Shown: positions 1-8,337 of the stretch, piece by piece
Position numbering within the stretch: the stretch's first letter is position 1
How the letters are laid out: the number at the start of each line of letters is the position of its first letter
IMG/VR virus record: IMGVR_UViG_3300030060_000981
Coordinates: 7,080 to 71,079 of that record
Strand: one strand, 5' to 3'
DNA: 64,000 bases
DNA from: a virus
The notes under the pieces: generated by a model
What the model was told of the DNA's origin: nothing
Database searches by the model: none
Seen by the model: only the letters and a program-made list of their open reading frames with translations
Program-made: the position numbers and the translations under genes

Positions 1-801
1 TTCTCTGTTGATTTCCGCAAGGATCTCAGTAGAAAGGATATTAGCAAGTTCTGCCTCTGCGTTCAATCCGTGGATTGCCTTAAGGTCTTGAGCAAGCTCT
101 AGTGAGTACTCAGCTTTCAACGCACGAGACTTTGCAGTCACGGTGACCTTCTCGATTGAGAATGCCATCTGGTTGAAGTGATTTCCAGCACCGTTACCAA
201 GGTTCTCTGAATCACCAGTAACCATACCTTGACCAACACTGTAATCAGTATTAGTTGCAGATGATGTTGGGTTAAGAACAGCAGGGTTAGTACCAGACTG
301 TGAAGTAGTACCAATACCAGTTGCAGCTTCTGAGAAGCCGTTCTCTAGACTGTTACCACTGTTTTCTCCAGAGAACTGTGTCTCTGCTTCGTTGTAGAAT
401 GCTTCTACTCCATCAGCACCCATGTGCTTGTACTTGGAGCGCATTGCAAAGATAAGTCCAGTTGGACCTGTCATTGGTTGAACACCAGCAAGGTCGTATG
501 CGACCAAGTTTGGCATTGATCTTCTAATCAAAGAGATTAGAACAGGGTCGAAACCAGCCTGTGGAGCAGATGCTGTTCCACCAAATCCACCTGAAGCGCC
601 TGCAGCGTTTGCGTGGTTTGTTGGGGTTTCTGTAAGAGTCATGCCACCTTCTGAGAAGGCTTGCTCATCTCTTAAAAATCTTTCTTGGTTTTCTAACAGG
701 ACAGCAGTTACACTACGTCTATGAGGATCTGAAATTTTTTCGATTCCATCATAGTCTAGTAGAGGAGCCCACTTTTCCTGCAATGATTCTGATTGGAACA
801 T
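1..801 (-). CDS. 23: Major capsid protein gp23 (C-terminus cut by window edge)
   Basis: This gene encodes the T4-type major capsid protein, which forms the hexameric shell of the prohead and is cleaved by gp21 during maturation. Only the first 267 codons are present. The ATG at 801-799 begins MFQSESLQEKW, and residues further on (SDPHRRSVTAVLLENQ, MPNLVAYDLAGVQPMTGPTG, ALKAEYSLELAQDL) match what I know of gp23 from marine T4-like phages. It is the last gene of the late cluster, 38 bp after gp22, as in T4. I saw no clear late-promoter motif in that 38-bp gap. Identity is very secure; the C-terminal half cannot be assessed. Confidence 0.96.
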   Translation of the reverse strand, partial: MFQSESLQEKWAPLLDYDGIEKISDPHRRSVTAVLLENQERFLRDEQAFSEGGMTLTETPTNHANAAGASGGFGGTASAPQAGFDPVLISLIRRSMPNLVAYDLAGVQPMTGPTGLIFAMRSKYKHMGADGVEAFYNEAETQFSGENSGNSLENGFSEAATGIGTTSQSGTNPAVLNPTSSATNTDYSVGQGMVTGDSENLGNGAGNHFNQMAFSIEKVTVTAKSRALKAEYSLELAQDLKAIHGLNAEAELANILSTEILAEINRE

Positions 802-839
802 TGCTTTAAAAATAAGTGTTTAGTTTGTAATTGTTAAAA

Positions 840-1922
840 TCAACTTTTTGCTACTGCAGATAGTGTCTTAAGATAGTTTGCCATTGAACCAGAGTGACTT
901 ACTGGTGCAGAGTCAACTCCCTCAGAGAGACTTTCTGTTTTAGCTTTTGCTGAAGATATACCATTAGGGAAATAAGATTCCTTTAGCATCTCCAGTTTTT
1001 CACGATATTGGTCTTCACTTTCAAACTCTACACTTTCGGAAAGTGAGGAGAGCTTCTCTTTCTGCGTAGTCGCTAGACCGTCAGAAACAGATTCGAGAAT
1101 ACCATCAGCAACAGACTCAGCAAGTCTCTTATTTAAACCGATGTTTTTCTCAATTTGCTCATTGAGCTTGGTTTCCATGTCATCAAGTTTATCTACCATA
1201 GTCTCAAGGACATCATATTTATCGTCAGGAATGTGTACATAATGTTCTTCAAAAAGACCCTTCATTCCACTAAGGAATGATTCGGTCAATTCTGTTTTGA
1301 GTCCGTGTTCGACAGCTAATTCGTTTTCTGTCATCCATTCTTCGGACACATACTCTAGATAAGAGTCAACTCTTTGTCCGAGTTCCTCTTTGGCTTCAGC
1401 AACTTGCTCGGCAAGTTTAGCTTCGTGCTCAGCCTCGATTGCTTCTTTAACTTCAGCAATCTTAGACTTAAGAGCAGCCTCAAAAATAGTTTTTGCTTTT
1501 TCCTTGAACTCTTCTGATAGTTCTTCACCACCTAAAAGAGCATTGACATCTTCTTCGACATCAACTTCTTCTTCTGTAGTTACTTCTTGTTCTGCCACTA
1601 CTTCTTCGGTAGAAACTTCTTCTTCCTCAATTGTATTTTCTTGAGAAATTTCTTCTTCTTCCTTAACCCCTTTTTGCATTGGCATAGCAGGTTTTGCACC
1701 TTTGTTAACTACATCCTTGACCTGTTTAAGGGTCGAACCAGGTGTCTTTAACTTGGCAGAGTCGTCTGTAGGACTATAGTTCTCAGGTGTAGGACCACCT
1801 AAATCTTCTACATTTGGTGGTATTCCACCTGTAGTAAGCTTTGGCATAGGTTCCGCAGGTTTTGCGTTTGCGTTCACAGCAGTTTTGGATTGCTCCATTT
1901 CTTGTAAATCTCCACGAGACAT
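840..1922 (-). CDS. 22: Prohead core scaffolding protein gp22
   Basis: This is the main internal scaffold of the prohead, degraded by gp21 after assembly. The 360-residue product is strongly acidic. Residues about 85-135 are almost pure Glu/Val/Thr, and most of residues 125-330 is predicted helical coiled coil. The N-terminal part has the stretches VEDLGGPTPENY and STLKQVKDVVNKGAKPA, which I associate with gp22 of marine T4-like phages. T4 gp22 is about 269 residues, so this one is enlarged at the N-terminus. The start MSRGDLQ is supported by GGAGAGGA just upstream. It lies between gp21 and gp23 as in T4. Confidence 0.9.
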   Translation of the reverse strand: MSRGDLQEMEQSKTAVNANAKPAEPMPKLTTGGIPPNVEDLGGPTPENYSPTDDSAKLKTPGSTLKQVKDVVNKGAKPAMPMQKGVKEEEEISQENTIEEEEVSTEEVVAEQEVTTEEEVDVEEDVNALLGGEELSEEFKEKAKTIFEAALKSKIAEVKEAIEAEHEAKLAEQVAEAKEELGQRVDSYLEYVSEEWMTENELAVEHGLKTELTESFLSGMKGLFEEHYVHIPDDKYDVLETMVDKLDDMETKLNEQIEKNIGLNKRLAESVADGILESVSDGLATTQKEKLSSLSESVEFESEDQYREKLEMLKESYFPNGISSAKAKTESLSEGVDSAPVSHSGSMANYLKTLSAVAKS

Positions 1923-1960
1923 TTTGGTATCCTCTCCGATTCTATCTGTATTAAAGATCT

Positions 1961-1972
1961 GTATTTATTTAG
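1961..1972 (-). promoter_or_regulatory. Late-type promoter motif upstream of gp22
   Basis: The minus strand reads CTAAATAAATAC, two overlapping copies of the T4-like late box (T/A)AAATA, 39 bp upstream of the gp22 start. The match is to the sequence motif only. Confidence 0.5.
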
Positions 1973-1977
1973 ATAAA

Positions 1978-2628
1978 TTATATATTTGATAAGAAATCGT
2001 TAAATAACGAGAGTTTATTCTCGTCTAACTTTTTCTGATCAACCAATGTATTGATTGTTTTGTATGTCTTTGCAGCATACTTCTCACGAAGAATACCACC
2101 ATCCCAAACCCAATCTTTACCTTCCATAATTCCTGAGACAAATGCATCAGGAGCAGAAGGATCAGCAACGATATCAGCAGCAGTTGCTAACATGAAATCT
2201 TCACCGACTATGTTAACACCCTCTCTTGTCATTTTTAAAGAACCCATTCCTCTAGAAGAGACTCCTAATTTGACACCTTCACTGAGTAAATTCTCAGCAA
2301 TTTTTCCCATAGGGGTGTGTAAAATCTTAGCTTTACCTATAAAGTTAGAACCATTCTCCTTAAGAGAAACGATTTTATGGGAAACACGATCCAAGTTAAC
2401 AGTCGGACCTTCTGGATGACCCAGTTCACCCAATGCTCTACCAGCATTAACGTGATTTTCACTGTACCTGTGAACTTCTCTGCGAAGAGTTTCCATAGGA
2501 TACATTCTTCCATTACGGTTTTTTATATCCCCCTGTAGAAATACCCCTTCAATAAAAAGAGATTTCTTACCGTTGCGGTTTTCAACGATAAATTCTACAT
2601 TTTCTATTTCTTCTCTAATTAGTTTCAT
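1978..2628 (-). CDS. 21: Prohead core protein and protease gp21
   Basis: This is the phage maturation protease (T4 gp21 family, peptidase S77-like), which cleaves scaffold and capsid proteins inside the prohead. It has 216 residues against 212 in T4. The conserved N-terminal NRNGRMYP is at 38-44. The histidine motif GELGHPEG puts the likely catalytic His at 71, VNLDRVSH holds Asp80, and GVSSRGMGS holds the likely nucleophile Ser124 or Ser125. These positions fit the His/Ser catalytic arrangement known for the family. Its ATG overlaps the stop of the upstream gene at 2628, so the two are translationally coupled. Confidence 0.94.
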   Translation of the reverse strand: MKLIREEIENVEFIVENRNGKKSLFIEGVFLQGDIKNRNGRMYPMETLRREVHRYSENHVNAGRALGELGHPEGPTVNLDRVSHKIVSLKENGSNFIGKAKILHTPMGKIAENLLSEGVKLGVSSRGMGSLKMTREGVNIVGEDFMLATAADIVADPSAPDAFVSGIMEGKDWVWDGGILREKYAAKTYKTINTLVDQKKLDENKLSLFNDFLSNI

Positions 2629-3185
2629 TAGGCTTCCCCAGTGATTTGAATCTGTTGAATATAAACGTTACCAGTACCAGAATCGGTTCTAGCAGCAACT
2701 TTAAAAGATGATCTTATAGTACATGTACCAAGAGAACAATCTAATGTTCCAGAAACAGCAGAAGTATCTTTTTCAACAACTACTTTCGTTGGAATATAGT
2801 TATACATTGAACCATCACCAGTTACACTATTTACTCTTTGGTGAGTAAAGTTGAAGTCTGAATTTATATTGTTAGTAAAAGTAACATAATCACCTGCAAC
2901 AAATGGACAAGTAGTACCTTCAGGGAAAGTTAATGTAGTGGTAGAACCTTTATCCAAGGCCACAATCGAAGCAGAACTATTGCTAAAAGCCAGTGTTGAT
3001 GCACTATCTTTTGGGATAGCATAGTTTGCTGTTGTTGCAGTTGGTTCAGTACCAATAGCAACAAAAGTATTCTGTCCTGTAGCAACTATTCTTAATGCAG
3101 ATGATTTTCCTGCAATAGCTGCCGTTTTTGCTGATGTTACTGACGTTGCTAAAGCAATACCATCTTCAACTGGTCTATGAGTCAT
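2628..3185 (-). CDS. Hypothetical virion-type protein between gp67 and gp21
   Basis: This 185-residue protein is rich in Thr, Ser, Ala and Val with many alternating beta-type stretches. It starts MTHRPVEDGIA. I see no catalytic motif, signal peptide or membrane segment. Two close cysteines are present in the CSLGTC motif near the C-terminus. It replaces T4 gene 68 in position, between the gp67-like core protein and the protease, and is coupled to gp21 by overlap. The composition resembles small capsid-decorating or virion beta proteins of marine T4-like phages. A decoration or structural role is inferred from position only. Confidence 0.75.
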   Translation of the reverse strand: MTHRPVEDGIALATSVTSAKTAAIAGKSSALRIVATGQNTFVAIGTEPTATTANYAIPKDSASTLAFSNSSASIVALDKGSTTTLTFPEGTTCPFVAGDYVTFTNNINSDFNFTHQRVNSVTGDGSMYNYIPTKVVVEKDTSAVSGTLDCSLGTCTIRSSFKVAARTDSGTGNVYIQQIQITGEA

Positions 3186-3203
3186 TATTCTGAGCAGTTC
3201 ATT

Positions 3204-3217
3204 TTATTTATTTATTA
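3204..3217 (-). promoter_or_regulatory. Late-type promoter motif
   Basis: The minus strand reads TAATAAATAAATAA, containing AATAAATA, about 20 bp upstream of the ATG at 3185. It overlaps the last codon and stop of the gp67-like gene. Confidence 0.5.
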
Positions 3218-3439
3218 AACTTCTTCATCGTCAGTCTCTTCATCCTCAACTTCTACTTCAGCAGAAGCTTCTATTTCCTCTGGTTCCTCAGTTTCCTGAT
3301 CACCAAAGAGAGAATTTGATACCATACTCTTATAGTTGTCCACCTTTTCAGCTGATTTAGCATACAATAAATCTTTGATTTTGTCGCTAATCTGAGAAGG
3401 ACTACTATCATCCACCATCATATCCATTAATTCATCCAT
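3215..3439 (-). CDS. 67: Prohead core protein gp67-like
   Basis: This is a 74-residue acidic protein. Residues 1-45 are helical (MDELMDMMVDD, then IKDLLYAKSAEKVDNYKSMV). The last 25 residues are almost entirely Glu, Asp and Val. T4 gp67 is a small acidic prohead core component of similar size (about 80 residues) encoded directly after gp20, as here. The sequence is short and low-complexity, so the assignment rests on size, composition and synteny. Proteolysis by gp21 would be expected by analogy. Confidence 0.75.
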   Translation of the reverse strand: MDELMDMMVDDSSPSQISDKIKDLLYAKSAEKVDNYKSMVSNSLFGDQETEEPEEIEASAEVEVEDEETDDEEV

Positions 3440-3462
3440 AGTTTAGAAAGTTTAATCGTTAG

Positions 3463-3470
3463 TATTTATA
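3463..3470 (-). promoter_or_regulatory. Late-type promoter motif upstream of gp67-like gene
   Basis: The minus strand reads TATAAATA, an exact match to the T4 late promoter core, 24 bp upstream of the ATG at 3439. Confidence 0.65.
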
Positions 3471-3489
3471 CACATTTAGTGTGGGAGGG

Positions 3490-5178
3490 TTAAATTTCCC
3501 CTCCTTTTGGCATTTCTGCCACCTTACTCATCTTTGTTTCTGCTGCTTTTAGGTCTGGTTCCATAGGAACTCCACCCCCATTTGCAAATGGTGCGCCTGT
3601 ATTTGGATCAATTTGTTGACCCATTGCTTCAGGATCTACCATCATACTTGGATCAGGAATGATACCATCATCAATTTCCTGTTGGATAATATCATCCTGT
3701 TCAACTATTTCTTCATCTGTTTGTCTTAGAACCTTACGTCTAACATAATCTTGTGAGAAATATTTGCCAACATATGGTTCTGCAGCTGCAACCATAGTGA
3801 GTCTTTCATTGAATAATTCAGACTCTTTAAGTTCTGCAAAGTGATTATCATATAAGAAGTCATATTGTATATGCTCACTCATCAATTCCCAGTCTTCAGG
3901 AGTGACAATATTCTTCAATAATAGTTGAGTTCTGAGCATATCATTGAACAAATTAGAGAATCTCTTTCTCAAACGTCCAACAAACTTACTAAATTTAACC
4001 TCATCTCTTAAGATTTCTGATGATCTACCAAGATTAAATCCACTTTCATTAGATGGTGCTCTAGTAACAGGTACATTTAATGACCTATAAAGCTTGTCTT
4101 GGAAGTATTTGATATCAGTAATTTCACCAAGGTTTTGTCCACCAGGTAAAGTTGTGATCTCAGTTCCTCTTCCACCTTCTCTACGTGGCAACCAGAAATC
4201 TTCAAGCATACTCATATATTTCTTATCATCTCTGATCTCACCAGTGCCAGCATCATATACTAACTTGTTACGATACCTATTCATTACATCACGAAGGTAT
4301 TGTTCTGCCTTAACTTTAGGTAGATTACCAACATCAATGTAGAATATTCTACGTTCTGGTGCTCTTGATAGTCTATAAATTACAAGACTATCCTCAATCA
4401 TACGAAGTTGATTGACGGCTTTAATTGCTTTGTGTAGATATGATAAAGTTGATCCCTTATTTCTATCAACTAATCCAGATGTGCAGTATGCAACTGAATC
4501 TCTGGTCATTCTTATTCCTTTATTACCCATTCCAGCAGCAGATGGGTTTCCACTAGGCCATACTGCCTTTGGATTATATTCAAAATACTCTTCAATCTCT
4601 GGAAATTCATATTCCATAGGATTGTCTTGTTGACTATTTGCCAACCTATTCTGCTCATTTTTATTTCTTTTCTTCTGTCTTATAAACCTCATCTTCATAG
4701 AGTCAATATATCTCAACTCTTGAATTCCCTCATGAGGTCTTTTGACATCAATTACCTTATGATAATATAGTCTTCCGTCTATATACCAGTTTCTATAAAT
4801 CTCGTGCGCCTTAGAATCAAAGTCTAATAGATCAATAATCTGTTTAAATTCTTCTCTAAGTTTCTTTTTTATTCCATCACTTGCGTTTAGATTATCTAAA
4901 TCAATTGTGACTGGAGCATCATTTGTATCCGAAACTATTGCTTCATTTACTATATCTTCTATTGCACTATCCACTTCTGGATGCAGTGCCATCTCTCTAT
5001 ATCTCTTAATTAAGTCAAACTCAGTACGATATATACCTTCTAAGTCTACATAAGAACCAAAGAAACCACTAGTCAAATAGTGGTCAGACTGATCCTCCTT
5101 ATTGGGAGGAACAGGTGAGACCGCCGTAGGGGCTAGTGGTTCCTTTTCATCAATAGAAAAGCCAAATAACTTTGCCAT
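3490..5178 (-). CDS. 20: Portal vertex protein gp20
   Basis: This is the dodecameric portal through which DNA enters and leaves the head; it also nucleates the prohead. It has 562 residues against 524 in T4. Recognisable conserved stretches include LIKRYREMALHPEVDSAIEDIVNEAI, YIDGRLYYHKVID, LRYIDSMKMRFIRQ, SYLHKAIKAVNQLRMIEDSLVIYR and APERRIFYIDVGNLPK. These are the classic sequences used to identify gp20 in marine phages (quoted here as short pieces). The C-terminal 50 residues are a Pro/Gly/Gln-rich tail. Its stop codon lies in a short GGAGGG/CCCTCC hairpin with no following T-run. Confidence 0.97.
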   Translation of the reverse strand: MAKLFGFSIDEKEPLAPTAVSPVPPNKEDQSDHYLTSGFFGSYVDLEGIYRTEFDLIKRYREMALHPEVDSAIEDIVNEAIVSDTNDAPVTIDLDNLNASDGIKKKLREEFKQIIDLLDFDSKAHEIYRNWYIDGRLYYHKVIDVKRPHEGIQELRYIDSMKMRFIRQKKRNKNEQNRLANSQQDNPMEYEFPEIEEYFEYNPKAVWPSGNPSAAGMGNKGIRMTRDSVAYCTSGLVDRNKGSTLSYLHKAIKAVNQLRMIEDSLVIYRLSRAPERRIFYIDVGNLPKVKAEQYLRDVMNRYRNKLVYDAGTGEIRDDKKYMSMLEDFWLPRREGGRGTEITTLPGGQNLGEITDIKYFQDKLYRSLNVPVTRAPSNESGFNLGRSSEILRDEVKFSKFVGRLRKRFSNLFNDMLRTQLLLKNIVTPEDWELMSEHIQYDFLYDNHFAELKESELFNERLTMVAAAEPYVGKYFSQDYVRRKVLRQTDEEIVEQDDIIQQEIDDGIIPDPSMMVDPEAMGQQIDPNTGAPFANGGGVPMEPDLKAAETKMSKVAEMPKGGEI

Positions 5179-5204
5179 TATTAAAATTTAACTCTTAGTA
5201 TACC

Positions 5205-5212
5205 TATTTATC
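5205..5212 (-). promoter_or_regulatory. Late-type promoter motif upstream of gp20
   Basis: The minus strand reads GATAAATA, 27 bp upstream of the gp20 ATG. It overlaps the stop codon of gp19. Confidence 0.55.
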
Positions 5213-5828
5213 AAGCTCCAGAACCTGCTGCTTCTGGGTAGTAGTATTGAACTTGGAACTCAACGGTAAACTCTTCAAGAGCATCAGTGTTATCGTATGA
5301 AAGATCTATTGAAGAAATAGTAGTTGGGAAAATATCCACGAACTTATATTGAGCAAGAATGCTTGATGCATCAGCGGGAGATCCAGATGCTTGAGCACCT
5401 GCAGCACTTCTACCAAGTTGATAAACAGTTGCTTGACCCATGTAATCACTAGGATTAACTAGACCAGATGCATCACCATACTGAGCAATGTTTTGAGCCC
5501 ATGCTTCAAAATTTCTTCTATGATCAAAGTTCTCATCGTTTATTACCGTCACTGTCCATGTTTCAAAAGTTCTGTCTCCAGCAACTTTCAAAATACGTCC
5601 TCTAAATGGAACATCGATTGATGCTACATTAGATGCTGGTAAAGCAGCTGCCTTACACATGAATCTGAAATTATCTCCATCAAATTCTGTTGGACCACCA
5701 TCACCTTGAATGCCTAGACTCACTCCAGCGGGGAAGTTTACTTGCACTTCAAACAGATTCGGCCTTGCACCACCACCAGTAAGTTTAGACTTAAACTGGG
5801 ATATGGTTCTTGTTGGGATTTCAGCCAT
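5211..5828 (-). CDS. 19: Tail tube protein gp19
   Basis: This is the inner tail tube subunit that stacks as hexameric rings inside the gp18 sheath. It has 205 residues against 163 in T4. Family features are the start MAEIPTRTISQFKSKL, the segment FMCKAAALPASNVASIDVPFRGR, and the basic FETWTVTVINDENFDHR region, followed by a beta-rich end. The extra length is a Gly/Ala/Ser-rich insertion near residues 145-165. It has a good AGGAGG ribosome site and lies between gp18 and gp20 as in T4. Confidence 0.96.
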   Translation of the reverse strand: MAEIPTRTISQFKSKLTGGGARPNLFEVQVNFPAGVSLGIQGDGGPTEFDGDNFRFMCKAAALPASNVASIDVPFRGRILKVAGDRTFETWTVTVINDENFDHRRNFEAWAQNIAQYGDASGLVNPSDYMGQATVYQLGRSAAGAQASGSPADASSILAQYKFVDIFPTTISSIDLSYDNTDALEEFTVEFQVQYYYPEAAGSGA

Positions 5829-5850
5829 TTTTTTTAGTTCCTCCTTTTGT

Positions 5851-5858
5851 TATTTAGA
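5851..5858 (-). promoter_or_regulatory. Late-type promoter motif upstream of gp19
   Basis: The minus strand reads TCTAAATA, 22 bp upstream of the gp19 start and just before its AGGAGG ribosome site. Confidence 0.4.
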
Positions 5859-5868
5859 TATGATTAAA

Positions 5869-8025
5869 TTAAACTCGACCAGCAACTTCCTCGAAGCTTA
5901 CCCCAGTTCTGGTAGCAACGAAGGTTAGTGTTACGTAGTTAATCGACTTGGCAGGCTTCAAGAAGATGTCTGCTCTAAATTCATTATTATCAATCACATC
6001 AGGAGTGTTATTAGTTTCATCACAAATGACGAGGAATCCATAAAGACCTCGTTTTGCTTCAATATCTCTTAGATATGGTTCGACAATGTTGATGAAGTTT
6101 GCTCTTGTGACCTGATCATTAAGTTCAAAGAGTTGTGCTTGTGCAGCTCTTTCTAGTGATTGCTCAATTGTTAGGAACAATCTGCGAACATTAATGCGAT
6201 CAAATGCAGATGCATATGCAAGAGATGTTTTGTCACCAAACAAGAGAATTCCAGATCCTGGTTGATTAACAATAGAGTTAATTCTTAGAGGATAAAGTTG
6301 ATCTCTTTGTGCTTTGGATGGGTTGTATGCAAGTTTAACTGCATTATTCAATGTTCCCCTTTGCTGTCCAGCAGGTGAGAACCAAGGATAAGCTTCAATA
6401 CTTGTCCTTACCATAAGTCCAGCAATGTCAGCATTCGTTGGAATGTAACGGAACTTATTGTTGAATCTATCATATGTGTACTTGTAACCACTATCAAATA
6501 CACCATAAGATGTAGATTTGAGTGATGAGAAGAACTCAATGATATTATCTGTCTGCGTGTCGGTATTAGTTACACCAACAACACCTGTTCTATCAGGTGA
6601 AATGACTGCCATACAGTCTTTTCTTGCAGCAGCAATTGAAAGCAAGATGTTTGCTTTTGCTTGAGATGAGTTTACATTATCTAAACTAGGACCATTGATT
6701 AGATAGTCAACTGCAATCTCATCCTTATTACTAAAGAGTTTGTATGCAGTTATCAAATCTCCAAGTGTTGCTTGCATTCCACCAGTAGCAGAATAATCAA
6801 CACCAGCTGAAAGTGTATATGTGCTATTTCCTATAACGTTGAATGTTATTCCCTGTGCGTTTTTATTCCAACCACCAGAAGCAGTTGTAATCGCAGTAAA
6901 TCCTGAACTAAATCCAGAAGCAGCTACATCTCCATCAGAACCATCTGAAGGATCATCACCTGCATAGACATATTCTGAGTAATCTGCAAGATAGTCTTTC
7001 CAGAATGTCTTCTGTGGTGGATTGACTGCAGAAACTGCATCTTTTGCCTTAGATAGGTTTACAAACTTCTCAAGAAGATTACCCTGTATACCTGTTACTG
7101 CACCAGTATCATCTATAACAGCAACATGAATACCATCATTCTTTGATTGTCTGTCTACAGCAAACTGAGAAGTTGTTGGTTTTGGTGCAATCGACTTCCA
7201 GTAAACAGTAGAGTTAGTTAATCCTAGAGTCTGTGAATCATACCAGTCAGTTGCGGAGTATGATTGAGCACTCAATGTTTGAGTTGCTTGTACTGCTCCT
7301 GCACTGTTAATAAACTTAACTTGGTTGCCTGGACGGAATGAAGATGCTTGATCTCTTTCTGCATATGTAATCGCAGTAGAAACACCAGCAGTTGTAACTC
7401 TTTCTGTAACTTTAACGGTAACTGAAGTTCCAGCAACACCAGTAACAATACCCTTAAGATATCCACTGAAGCTTTCTGTTGTTCCTTCACCAACGATTGT
7501 CTGGTTGGTTAGTGCAACTGTAGCACCTTGACCAACAGCAATACCAGATCCAGATGTAACTAGAAGTGTTTGATCTGCAAAGTCATCAATAACACAAATC
7601 TTAAGTGTATTTGACCAAGAACCAGGAGTCTTAGCAGCTAAACCAAATGTTTGACCTACACCTGCATAGTTTAGTGTATAGTCATCATAGTTTTTAATCT
7701 TGAGTGATGTATCAGTAGCACCATCTCTTCTTGCGTTTGCATTGTTAAGAGTAGAACCATCTGCTCTAACAACTTTTAAAACACCACCGTAAGAAAGGAA
7801 TGATGCAGCACTCATCCAATACTCGTATTGAGCATCAGTGGAAATTGGTTTTCCGAATGTGTTTATTAAGTCCGTTTCTGTTGTGATATCAATTGCTTCT
7901 TCTACTGGTCCTATTGCAAATGGACCTGCAATCGCACCGATATTGTCTAGCACATTGTCAGCTCTTCCGACAGTTAAGTCAACCTCCCTGACCAACACAC
8001 CAGGAGACAATTGTGGAGTCGCCAT
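5869..8025 (-). CDS. 18: Contractile tail sheath protein gp18
   Basis: This is the sheath subunit that contracts to drive the tube through the host envelope. It has 718 residues against 659 in T4. The N-terminal MATPQLSPGVLVREVDLT and the IGAIAGPFAIGPVEEA segment are typical of the T4 sheath family. The C-terminal third (FRYIPTNADIAGLMVRT, PWFSPAGQQRGTLNNAVKLAY, FGDKTSLAYASAFDRINVRR, ANFINIVEPYLRDIEAKRGL) is the highly conserved core. The middle (about residues 150-330) is a variable Thr/Val-rich surface domain. Confidence 0.97.
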   Translation of the reverse strand: MATPQLSPGVLVREVDLTVGRADNVLDNIGAIAGPFAIGPVEEAIDITTETDLINTFGKPISTDAQYEYWMSAASFLSYGGVLKVVRADGSTLNNANARRDGATDTSLKIKNYDDYTLNYAGVGQTFGLAAKTPGSWSNTLKICVIDDFADQTLLVTSGSGIAVGQGATVALTNQTIVGEGTTESFSGYLKGIVTGVAGTSVTVKVTERVTTAGVSTAITYAERDQASSFRPGNQVKFINSAGAVQATQTLSAQSYSATDWYDSQTLGLTNSTVYWKSIAPKPTTSQFAVDRQSKNDGIHVAVIDDTGAVTGIQGNLLEKFVNLSKAKDAVSAVNPPQKTFWKDYLADYSEYVYAGDDPSDGSDGDVAASGFSSGFTAITTASGGWNKNAQGITFNVIGNSTYTLSAGVDYSATGGMQATLGDLITAYKLFSNKDEIAVDYLINGPSLDNVNSSQAKANILLSIAAARKDCMAVISPDRTGVVGVTNTDTQTDNIIEFFSSLKSTSYGVFDSGYKYTYDRFNNKFRYIPTNADIAGLMVRTSIEAYPWFSPAGQQRGTLNNAVKLAYNPSKAQRDQLYPLRINSIVNQPGSGILLFGDKTSLAYASAFDRINVRRLFLTIEQSLERAAQAQLFELNDQVTRANFINIVEPYLRDIEAKRGLYGFLVICDETNNTPDVIDNNEFRADIFLKPAKSINYVTLTFVATRTGVSFEEVAGRV

Positions 8026-8049
8026 GTTTTTCCCCGAATCTCAGTTTAT

Positions 8050-8081
8050 CTGAAAATATTTATTCAAAAGGGTATTTTCAG
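8050..8081 (-). promoter_or_regulatory. Late-type promoter inside a 9-bp inverted repeat upstream of gp18
   Basis: Perfect arms CTGAAAATA (8050-8058) and TATTTTCAG (8073-8081) flank a 14-bp centre. The late box AATAAATA (minus strand, 8057-8064) sits across one arm. There is no T-run beyond the AT-rich arm, so I read it as a promoter within a possible operator or hairpin rather than a terminator. Confidence 0.45.
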
Positions 8082-8100
8082 TGGGGAAACAACGCATGAA

Positions 8101-8337
8101 CTACCAATCAGGATACATCCATTCATTACTACTCTTTCTAGATTTTACCACTCTTTGTATAGTACACACCTTACACTCATATGAATAAGAAGAAGGAAGT
8201 GCTCCTCTATCTTTACGAATTAAATAAAAACCATCTAGTAGATTCTTAGTCTCACCACAAACTCTACATTTTCTTTCTGATAATAATAAATGCCCAAGCT
8301 TTATCTGCTTATCTAATTCCACTATCTGTAATCCCAC
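8101..8337 (-). CDS. Small zinc-finger-like protein between gp17 and gp18
   Basis: This 78-residue protein has two CxxC pairs, Cys24/Cys27 (CRVC) and Cys55/Cys58 (CKVC), spaced as in a treble-clef or HNH-type zinc knuckle. The segment between them (GFYLIRKDRGALPSSYSYE) resembles the N-terminal zinc knuckle of many phage HNH-associated proteins. The usual H-N-H catalytic residues are not visible. A small zinc-binding DNA-associated role is plausible. Its start overlaps the end of gp17 by 16 bp, so it is coupled to the terminase. Function is unknown. Confidence 0.8.
   Translation of the reverse strand: MGLQIVELDKQIKLGHLLLSERKCRVCGETKNLLDGFYLIRKDRGALPSSYSYECKVCTIQRVVKSRKSSNEWMYPDW

Noticed and set aside
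3480-3510. GGAGGG/CCCTCC hairpin at the end of gp20 as a terminator
   Set aside because: There is no T-run, and the next gene group has its own late promoter; it overlaps the stop codon by composition.
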